Both the position numbers and the translations under genes were made by a program. A stretch of DNA of 7,498 nucleotides, from the NCBI GenBank assembly GCA_007136055.1, contig SLHT01000289.1:1-7498 (forward strand), given 5' to 3'. Position 1 is the stretch's first letter. The number at the start of each line of letters is the position of its first letter. The stretch is from Syntrophomonadaceae bacterium (GTDB lineage: Bacteria > Bacillota > Dethiobacteria > DTU022). A model generated the notes under the pieces. That model saw nothing but the letters and a program-made list of their open reading frames with translations. It had not been told where the DNA came from and made no database searches. Shown here in pieces: positions 1 through 4,579 of this stretch.

Positions 1-650
1 AAACAGAAAGGGTGGCCAGGCCTGTTAGTGACTCAGGGGAAGGCTCCCGTCGCTTTCCCCTGCTCGGAACGCCTATTCCCGGCCTGGAGATGCGTATACG
101 CGATCTGGGAACAAGTGAAATTAGGGGATTAAGAGAAGTGGGAGAACTAGAAATCAGGGGCACCTCTGTTATGAAGGGGTACTATAAACGACCCGAACTT
201 AACGAATCTCTCTTCGATGACGGCTGGCTGAAAACCGGTGATCTGGCCTACTTTGTGGAAGGCCCTGACAACGGCCCGCCTGAATTAATCCTCTGCGGCA
301 GGCTTAAAGATGTGATTATTATTGCAGGACGTAATATCTTCCCTGAGGATATTGAAAGGTCTGTCGGTGTTGTTGACGGAGTGAGAGCGGGGAATGTTAT
401 TGCTTTTGGTGTGGAAGGAGCTAAGCGTAAAGAAACTATTGTAGTCGTAGCGGAAGTAAGGGCCGATGATCATGAAGCGGTCAGGAAAGGCATCCGTGAA
501 CAGGTAATCGGCATAGTGGGCTTCCCCCCTCGTGACATCATATTGGTTCAACCGGGGACATTACCGAAAACCAGCTCAGGCAAGCTTCAAAGGGCTCTTT
601 GCCGCACTCAATACCAGGAAAAAGATCTGAAAATTTTAGAGCCTGCTTAA
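1..650 (+). CDS. Acyl-AMP ligase / acyl-CoA synthetase, C-terminal part (5' end outside window)
   Basis: This is the C-terminal part of an AMP-forming acyl ligase (ANL superfamily). Such enzymes activate a carboxylic acid with ATP to an acyl-adenylate and pass it to CoA or a carrier-protein thiol. The frame is open to the left edge (Thr-Glu-Arg precede the GTG at 12), so that GTG is not the true start and the N-terminal AMP-binding half lies upstream. Counting from that GTG, the motifs are GWLKTGDL at 71-78 (the TGD aspartate), the hinge GRLKD at 96-100, GRNIFPEDIE at 106-115, and LPKTSSGKLQR at 184-194 with the catalytic lysine at 191. GRLKD-II-GRN-P-DIE and LPKTSSGK are the forms typical of fatty-acyl-AMP ligases (FAAL) as well as some long-chain CoA ligases, so the acceptor is uncertain. 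No carrier-protein domain follows, because the protein ends about 20 residues after the catalytic lysine. It converges on the DUF401 gene. Confidence 0.88.
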   Translation, partial: TERVARPVSDSGEGSRRFPLLGTPIPGLEMRIRDLGTSEIRGLREVGELEIRGTSVMKGYYKRPELNESLFDDGWLKTGDLAYFVEGPDNGPPELILCGRLKDVIIIAGRNIFPEDIERSVGVVDGVRAGNVIAFGVEGAKRKETIVVVAEVRADDHEAVRKGIREQVIGIVGFPPRDIILVQPGTLPKTSSGKLQRALCRTQYQEKDLKILEPA

Positions 651-690
651 TTGAACTAACCTGCTTAGAAGATGGAAGTTACAGAAACCA

Positions 691-720
691 TATAAGCGTA
701 ACAACGCGTGTTATATTATT
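691..720 (+). terminator. Weak candidate terminator after the acyl ligase gene
   Basis: The arms TATAAGCGT (691-699) and ACGC (704-707) plus TTATA (711-715) can fold into a hairpin with an AACA loop and a three-base bulge (708-710), followed by TTATT. The stem is AT-rich and bulged and the T tract is short, so this is only a candidate. A second imperfect hairpin (AATTGG at 731-736 with CCAATT at 752-757) has no T tract on either strand. Confidence 0.3.
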
Positions 721-830
721 CAGGCAGATTAATTGGCAAAGTAATTTGTCGCCAATTTATGATCTCTATTTGTAACTCCTAAAATGCAGAGATATGATTT
801 GAACGCCGGGTCTAGATGATGGGGTTGGAG

Positions 831-2072
831 CTAGTAATACCCAAAAAGCAGGGTAATCAGGAAGCCGGCCGTCATAACCACAGTTAGCAGGGGCAGGGTC
901 ATAATGATATAATCTTTTATTTCAACTGCATAATACTCCTTGGTCAGCGCAAAGCAGGGATGGGCTGGAGAAATAATATGACCGGCAGTCGAACCGGCAT
1001 AAAGAAAGGCGAAATAAGCACTGGTGACTACTCCTCCGGTCGGGATCAGGGGTATAAATAGCGGAATCAGGATGGCCATGCTGGCAGAGTTGTCACCAGT
1101 CATCATGCCTACCAGGAAGGAAATTACTGCAACCAGAAAAATTATCGGCAAACCCAGTTCTAGAACCAGGTCGGTCATATCACTGATTACTGCAGTGTGG
1201 GTGAGCATTTCTTTGTAAAGCATGATCCCGGCTATAACCAGGGCTACCTTGATTTTGAGCCCGGGAAGAATCATCGTCCGCAGGCGCTGTAATAATGTGC
1301 ACCCCCGTGTTGTTGAGGGCAGGTAGTTTAACATGGCCAGGGCGATACCCGCCAGCAGGGCAAGCGGAAAGTAGATATCTAAAAAAACCACCAGGACAAG
1401 TATGAACAGCAGGGGCAGGATACTTTTAATCAACAGCCCGGCTTTTTGCCAGGAAAAAGACGGTTTTTCTGCTGATTGAGTGTCTCTAAGACCTTTAAAA
1501 AGCAAAAAGAACCCGAAAATTGCTCCAATAATTGTTAACGGAAGGTTATGCAAGAAAAACCGTCCCAGGCTGACCCCTGAAAGTTCAGAAGCGATAATCA
1601 TACTGGGGAAAAGGGGAAACATGAAGTAAAGAACGTGCCTGAACCAGTTGTTGATCACAGCCTGGCGTAGTGGTGATATATTTAGACGGGTTCCTGCTTC
1701 AGCACAAAGCGGGGCAGAAAGGATGGCGCCTCCGGGGACGGTAAGCATTCCGATCAGCATAGGCATAGCGGCGGCGATAACACGTATATCAGTTACAAGT
1801 GAATTAAGGTTAAGAATGATTTCCTCCAGGGCGCCTGTTACTTTTAGGATGTGGCCCAGGATTCCGAGCAGCAGGATGCTGATTAACAGCATAATTGTAA
1901 TATCATTCCAGAGGCCGTTGATTATAACCTCCAAAAACCCCTGTAATGAAAGCCCTGTCAGCAGGCCGAGAATTGTAGCGCCTGAAATCATGGTTAGGCC
2001 GATATTTAATTTTTTATAGATACAGACCAGGATAACAGCAATAGAGCCGGATAAAGCAAAGTACCAGGGCAT
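831..2072 (-). CDS. DUF401 family integral membrane protein, putative permease
   Basis: This is a polytopic inner-membrane protein of the DUF401 family, which belongs to the broad ion-transporter superfamily of gluconate/citrate-type permeases. The substrate is not known. It is almost entirely hydrophobic, with roughly ten membrane segments. Family-like landmarks are the MLIGMLTVPGGAILSAPL stretch in the first half, then NNWFRHVLYFMFPLFPSMIIAS. In the second half there is a MMTGDNSASMAILIPL re-entrant-like stretch followed by YAGSTAGHIISPAHPC. The two small-residue-rich stretches fit a two-fold transporter repeat (inference). The ATG at 2072 is preferred (413 residues) because AGGTGA sits five bases upstream. 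An in-frame TTG at 2090 would add six residues but has no ribosome binding site. The length is normal for the family and no break is seen. The gene stands alone, divergent from the Fe-S protein gene and convergent with the ligase gene, so context gives no substrate. Confidence 0.88.
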   Translation of the reverse strand: MPWYFALSGSIAVILVCIYKKLNIGLTMISGATILGLLTGLSLQGFLEVIINGLWNDITIMLLISILLLGILGHILKVTGALEEIILNLNSLVTDIRVIAAAMPMLIGMLTVPGGAILSAPLCAEAGTRLNISPLRQAVINNWFRHVLYFMFPLFPSMIIASELSGVSLGRFFLHNLPLTIIGAIFGFFLLFKGLRDTQSAEKPSFSWQKAGLLIKSILPLLFILVLVVFLDIYFPLALLAGIALAMLNYLPSTTRGCTLLQRLRTMILPGLKIKVALVIAGIMLYKEMLTHTAVISDMTDLVLELGLPIIFLVAVISFLVGMMTGDNSASMAILIPLFIPLIPTGGVVTSAYFAFLYAGSTAGHIISPAHPCFALTKEYYAVEIKDYIIMTLPLLTVVMTAGFLITLLFGYY

Positions 2073-2077
2073 GGTTA

Positions 2078-2083
2078 TCACCT
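2078..2083 (-). promoter_or_regulatory. Ribosome binding site deciding the DUF401 start
   Basis: AGGTGA on the minus strand lies five bases before the ATG at 2072-2070. The upstream TTG at 2090 has only AT-rich sequence before it, so this site favours the shorter protein. Confidence 0.65.
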
Positions 2084-2131
2084 GTTTCAATAACTGTTAT
2101 TTTAGCTTATGCAGCAGTATGTAATTAATTA

Positions 2132-2160
2132 ATCATAACGCAGGAGGAGAGTCTGTGCAA
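2132..2160 (-). promoter_or_regulatory. Candidate promoter for the DUF401 gene
   Basis: On the minus strand, TTGCAC (2160-2155) is followed after 17 bases by TATGAT (2137-2132), which matches five of six bases of the sigma-A -10 box. The -35 box matches only in TTG. Transcription would start near 2125, giving a leader of about 50 bases before the ATG at 2072. The assignment rests on pattern only. Confidence 0.42.
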
Positions 2161-2231
2161 TGACTGCGGCGCGGGTTGTACAGGTAGTAGTAAATAACAC
2201 GCAAATGCAGGAGTGCAGCCGAATTTGTTGA
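2160..2231 (+). other. Possible 23-codon leader ORF with a good Shine-Dalgarno
   Basis: AGGAGGAG at 2142-2149 is an excellent ribosome binding sequence with no recognised gene behind it. Ten bases later an ATG opens a 23-codon frame beginning MTAARVVQVVVNN and ending TGA at 2229-2231, 36 bases before the Fe-S protein gene. It could be a short upstream ORF, or chance. A second frame across the same DNA reads LCNDCGAGCTGSSK then stop, without an acceptable start, and could be a gene remnant. No function can be assigned. Confidence 0.2.
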
Positions 2232-2267
2232 ATTAAAAAATTAGCAATATTATTAAGGGGGCATAAC

Positions 2268-3074
2268 ATGGCTGATCCTGAGCAGCTGCAAGATGCCTTG
2301 AACCGTTTCGTTGAAACTGATCCCGGGAATAAACTTCCCAGTGGAGTAAGTATATTTGATTTGCCGTTGCTTGGTTTTGCCGCTGCAGACGATCCAATAT
2401 TTAAAGATTATCAGAAAGAATCGGTAATTGGCCCTATATTTAAACCACCTGAAAAATGGCTGGCTGATGCAGTAACAGTTATCTCTTATTTTCTCCCATT
2501 TAGTGCTCATGTCCGCCGTTCAAATTATGATGGCCCACTACCCTCGGTGGAATGGTTACATGGACGTTTTATGGGTGAAGATTTTAACAGCAAAGTGCGC
2601 CGATTTTTGTCTGGTGAACTTGAGAAGATGGACGGCAAAGTAGTTGTTCCTGCTTTGGATCAGGAGTACCTGGCTGATTATGAATTCTTTAGCAGTAATT
2701 GGTCTGAAAGGCATATTGCTTATGCAGCCGGGCTGGGATCATTTGGACTGAGCCGGGGTCTGATTACAGAAAAAGGCATGGCCGGTCGTTTTGGCAGTGC
2801 AATAACTGATTTGTTTTTTAAGATAACCCCACGCAGCTCAGGCGGTCCTTTTGAAAACTGCTCTTTCTTTGCAGATGAAAGTTGTAGGGTCTGTGTAGAT
2901 CGCTGCCCATCAGGTGCAATTAAAACTGACGGTAAAGATAAAGCGGCCTGCTATTGCTATACCAGGGTTGAAGATCATACCAGGAAGATGCGGCTCCGAT
3001 TTGGCTACGCTCACAGTATATGCGGCAAATGCCAGGTTAATGTGCCCTGTGAAGATAGCATCCCCGGCCGCTAG
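2268..3074 (+). CDS. QueG-like [4Fe-4S] double-cluster protein
   Basis: This iron-sulfur protein resembles the catalytic/C-terminal part of epoxyqueuosine reductase (QueG) and the many uncharacterised QueG-like reductases of anaerobes. The core SERHIAYAAGLGSFGLSRG (146-164) followed by KGMAGRFGSAITD (169-181) is the QueG-like signature. Nine cysteines follow at 198, 206, 209, 213, 228, 230, 252, 255 and 261. CRVCVDRCP (206-214) and CGKCQVNVPC (252-261) are the two cluster motifs, the first lacking the usual extra CxxC cysteine. C198 may supply the fourth ligand. The first 130 residues show no motif that I recognise. At 268 residues it is shorter than true QueG, so tRNA modification should not be assumed, and a redox role on an unknown substrate is more prudent. 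The ATG is preceded by AAGGGGG (2255-2261) with a six-base gap. The gene is cytoplasmic and monocistronic; a decayed flavin oxidase gene lies convergent to it. Confidence 0.85.
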   Translation: MADPEQLQDALNRFVETDPGNKLPSGVSIFDLPLLGFAAADDPIFKDYQKESVIGPIFKPPEKWLADAVTVISYFLPFSAHVRRSNYDGPLPSVEWLHGRFMGEDFNSKVRRFLSGELEKMDGKVVVPALDQEYLADYEFFSSNWSERHIAYAAGLGSFGLSRGLITEKGMAGRFGSAITDLFFKITPRSSGGPFENCSFFADESCRVCVDRCPSGAIKTDGKDKAACYCYTRVEDHTRKMRLRFGYAHSICGKCQVNVPCEDSIPGR

Positions 3075-3518
3075 TTAAACAATATAAGGCAGGGTGCTGC
3101 CGCCGTAAGACCTGATATAAGCAGGCGGGGTGCCACCATATTTTATTCTGGCCTGCAGGCCCTTCGGCACAAAAAAAGCATCCAGTGCTCTATGGTCAGG
3201 CAAAGTTCTTTTAGATCAAGGCAGTCTTCACGGATCCGATCGGCATTGTTGCCGTCAACTTCTATAATCAGAATTTACGCCGCATTCCTGGTGATTCTTT
3301 TTCGCCTAAGAATTGACATGTAGTATCCAGCGATTGTCTGTCCATTGCTTCAATACTGGTGGGAACTATTAGTGTGGTAGTCATAATCAGGGGCACTGCA
3401 TCGATTTCCCGCTATAATTGCATATTTCTCCATCAGGCAATACAACTTCCAATCCGGTTATATAATCGCCAATATGTCCTTTTAATTCAGTGAAAAAGGG
3501 GTTAAGGACAGAAGCGGA
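3075..3518 (-). pseudogene. Decayed internal fragment of a GlcD-type FAD-linked oxidase
   Basis: Translating the minus strand gives collinear blocks of the glycolate oxidase GlcD / D-lactate dehydrogenase family, spread over different frames. Block A (stop-free from 3518, TGA at 3389-3387) contains GDYITGLEVVLPDGE, the end of the FAD-binding domain. A frame change then gives PDYDY, matching the family's PGYDL. Block B (about 3384-3268) reads LIVPTSIEAMDRQSL, the family's I-P-x-x-[LI]E-x-MD segment; roughly 50 residues including the expected SEGTLG motif are missing between them. Block C (3271 onwards) reads LIIEVDGNNADRIREDC, matching E. coli GlcD LLCELDGVESDVQEDC. Block D (3188-3075) reads EALDAFFVP and runs to a TAA. 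The N-terminal half and the histidine-containing C-terminal third are absent. At least three frame changes, stops and a deletion make function impossible. The homology comes from remembered family sequence. Confidence 0.78.
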
Positions 3519-3531
3519 TCAAGCAGTCTAA

Positions 3532-3560
3532 TTGTAATATAGGATAAAATATGCTAAAGT
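3532..3560 (+). promoter_or_regulatory. Candidate promoter for the bacterioferritin-like gene
   Basis: TTGTAA (3532-3537) and TAAAGT (3555-3560) are 17 bases apart, and the -10 is preceded by TGC, an extended -10 arrangement. Each box matches four of six consensus bases. The start point would be near 3567, about 28 bases before the ATG and upstream of the AAGGAGG ribosome binding site. Confidence 0.4.
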
Positions 3561-3594
3561 ACTAACAATAATAATCAACAAAGGAGGCGATTTA

Positions 3595-4122
3595 ATGAGT
3601 CGTGAAGAAAAGAAGAATAAAGTGATTGAAGTATTGAATAAAGCAAAAGCACTGGAACTGCAGGCGATACATCAATATATGCACCAGCATTACACCCTTG
3701 ATGATAAAGATTACGGTGAGTTGGCAGCCAATGTAAAGCTTATATCAATTGATGAGATGAGACATGCAGAAAGTTTGGCTGAAAGGATCAAGGAATTAGG
3801 TGGTGAACCGACCACTGAACTGGCAGGTCCTGTTAAAAAGGGACAGGAGGTAGAAGATATTTTTTCCTTTGATGCTGAGCAGGAAGAGGAAGCTATTGAA
3901 ATATACAGCGGTTTTTTGGAAGTGTGCCGTCAAAATGGTGACAGTATCAGTATGAAGTTGTTTGAAATGATTATTGATCACGAACAGGAGCACTTTAACT
4001 ATTTTGACAGTGTCGATGAACACATTAAAACTCTTGGTTCGAATTACCTTTCACGTATTGCCGGCACTTCTGCAGATACCGGACCGGCAAAAGGTTTCTC
4101 TTTTGCCGATTCGGCAGAATAA
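3595..4122 (+). CDS. Bacterioferritin-like diiron ferritin
   Basis: This is a ferritin-like four-helix protein of the bacterioferritin type, a cytoplasmic protein that oxidises Fe(II) with O2 or peroxide and stores iron. Aligned by eye to E. coli Bfr, all six ferroxidase ligands are present: E21, E54, H57, E97, E130 and H133, within ALELQAIHQY, SIDEMRHAE and IIDHEQEHF. M55 occupies the position of the heme-axial Met52 of E. coli Bfr, so inter-subunit heme binding is possible. The rubrerythrin C-terminal rubredoxin domain is absent. At 175 residues it is about 17 longer than E. coli Bfr. The extra length is a Gly/Ser/Ala-rich tail after NYLSRIAG. AAGGAGG (3581-3587) stands seven bases before the ATG, predicting strong translation. 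A strong hairpin terminator follows and a weak promoter precedes it, so it is probably monocistronic. No bacterioferritin-associated ferredoxin is seen nearby. Confidence 0.87.
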   Translation: MSREEKKNKVIEVLNKAKALELQAIHQYMHQHYTLDDKDYGELAANVKLISIDEMRHAESLAERIKELGGEPTTELAGPVKKGQEVEDIFSFDAEQEEEAIEIYSGFLEVCRQNGDSISMKLFEMIIDHEQEHFNYFDSVDEHIKTLGSNYLSRIAGTSADTGPAKGFSFADSAE

Positions 4123-4150
4123 TGAACAAAAGCATTAGTTAGAAGTACTT

Positions 4151-4195
4151 ACAAGTTCCGGGTGTGTCGATGGCCCGGAACTTGTTTTTATTTTC
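4151..4195 (+). terminator. Strong rho-independent terminator after the bacterioferritin-like gene
   Basis: A perfect 12-base-pair stem, ACAAGTTCCGGG (4151-4162) with CCCGGAACTTGT (4174-4185), encloses an 11-base loop. It is followed by TTTTATTTT. It begins 29 bases after the stop codon of the 3595-4122 gene. Confidence 0.9.
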
Positions 4196-4242
4196 ATTTT
4201 ACGTTAGCGATAGTTAAACTATAAGCTTGACCGGAATAGGTA

Positions 4243-4269
4243 AAGGCTGCTCTCAATTGGAGCAGCCTT
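4243..4269 (-). terminator. Hairpin terminator of the tRNA-Leu gene
   Basis: AAGGCTGCTC (4243-4252) and GAGCAGCCTT (4260-4269) form a perfect 10-base-pair stem with a seven-base loop. It lies only two bases beyond the encoded CCA end of the minus-strand tRNA. The following T tract on that strand is short (CCTTTACC), so it may act as a weak terminator or a processing boundary. Confidence 0.55.
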
Positions 4270-4271
4270 CC

Positions 4272-4356
4272 TGGTGCCGAAGGTGGGAGTCGAACCCACA
4301 TGCCCGGGGGCGCACGATTTTGAGTCGTGTGCGTCTGCCAGTTCCGCCACTTCGGC
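4272..4356 (-). tRNA. tRNA-Leu (anticodon CAA)
   Basis: On the minus strand the sequence starts GCCGAAG (acceptor) and ends CTTCGGC-A-CCA, with the CCA encoded. The T arm is GTGGG-TTCGACT-CCCAC. The anticodon stem CACGA/TCGTG holds the loop CTCAAAA, so the anticodon is CAA (4322-4320), reading UUG leucine codons. The long variable arm expected of a class II tRNA lies between TCGTG and GTGGG (CGCCCCCGGGCAT). The total length of 85 bases fits leucine tRNA. It is a single gene, not part of a tRNA cluster within this window, and no integrase or att-like duplication of its 3' end was seen. Confidence 0.96.
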
Positions 4357-4373
4357 TTACTATGACGTACCAT

Positions 4374-4402
4374 ATGGTAGCATAAACCTGGCTCTGAATC
4401 AA
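4374..4402 (-). promoter_or_regulatory. Candidate promoter for tRNA-Leu
   Basis: On the minus strand, TTGATT (4402-4397) is followed after 17 bases by TACCAT (4379-4374), and the -10 is preceded by TGC. Initiation would fall a few bases upstream of the mature tRNA 5' end. The -10 box lies inside the perfect 12-base palindrome TACCATATGGTA (4368-4379). Confidence 0.45.
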
Positions 4403-4504
4403 GCGCATAATAGCTGCAGAAAGTTAGAATATTTATAGTTCACAGAAAAAATAGCTATCTACGGACAGTTAGATTAAGTTAATATATTCACAAAGCAGGG
4501 AAAG

Positions 4505-4544
4505 AAATTTAACTATCGAAAATATTAAACGATAAAAGTAATTT
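4505..4544 (+). promoter_or_regulatory. Imperfect inverted repeat upstream of the acyl-CoA dehydrogenase gene
   Basis: AAATT (4505-4509) and TATCG (4514-4518) are mirrored by CGATA (4530-4534) and AATTT (4540-4544), centred near 4524 and about 55 bases before the start codon. The position would suit an operator for a fatty-acid-responsive repressor, but it is AT-rich and imperfect and does not match the Bacillus FadR operator as I remember it. No convincing -35/-10 pair could be fixed in 4403-4560. Confidence 0.25.
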
Positions 4545-4579
4545 ATTGTCTGACTATTTTAAAAAGGAGTGATTGTTTA

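Noticed and set aside
731..757. AATTGG/CCAATT hairpin as terminator for the DUF401 gene
   Set aside because: No T tract on either strand, a three-base bulge, and it lies 74 bases beyond the stop codon.
1648..2019. 123-codon plus-strand frame inside the DUF401 gene
   Set aside because: Antisense to a clearly coding membrane-protein gene, no ribosome binding site and no family resemblance.
2225..2253. TTGTTG - 17 bases - TATTAT as promoter of the QueG-like gene
   Set aside because: The start point would fall at about 2260, inside the ribosome binding site at 2255-2261, so the transcript would lack a usable leader.
4272..4356. tRNA-Leu as an integration site for a mobile element
   Set aside because: No integrase, no repeat of the tRNA 3' end and no phage or plasmid genes on either side within the window.
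4420..4500. Approximate direct repeat (GTTAGAATATTTATAGTTCACAGAAA-like and GTTAGATTAAG...TTCACAAAG-like)
   Set aside because: The two copies align only with gaps in very AT-rich DNA; not distinguishable from chance.
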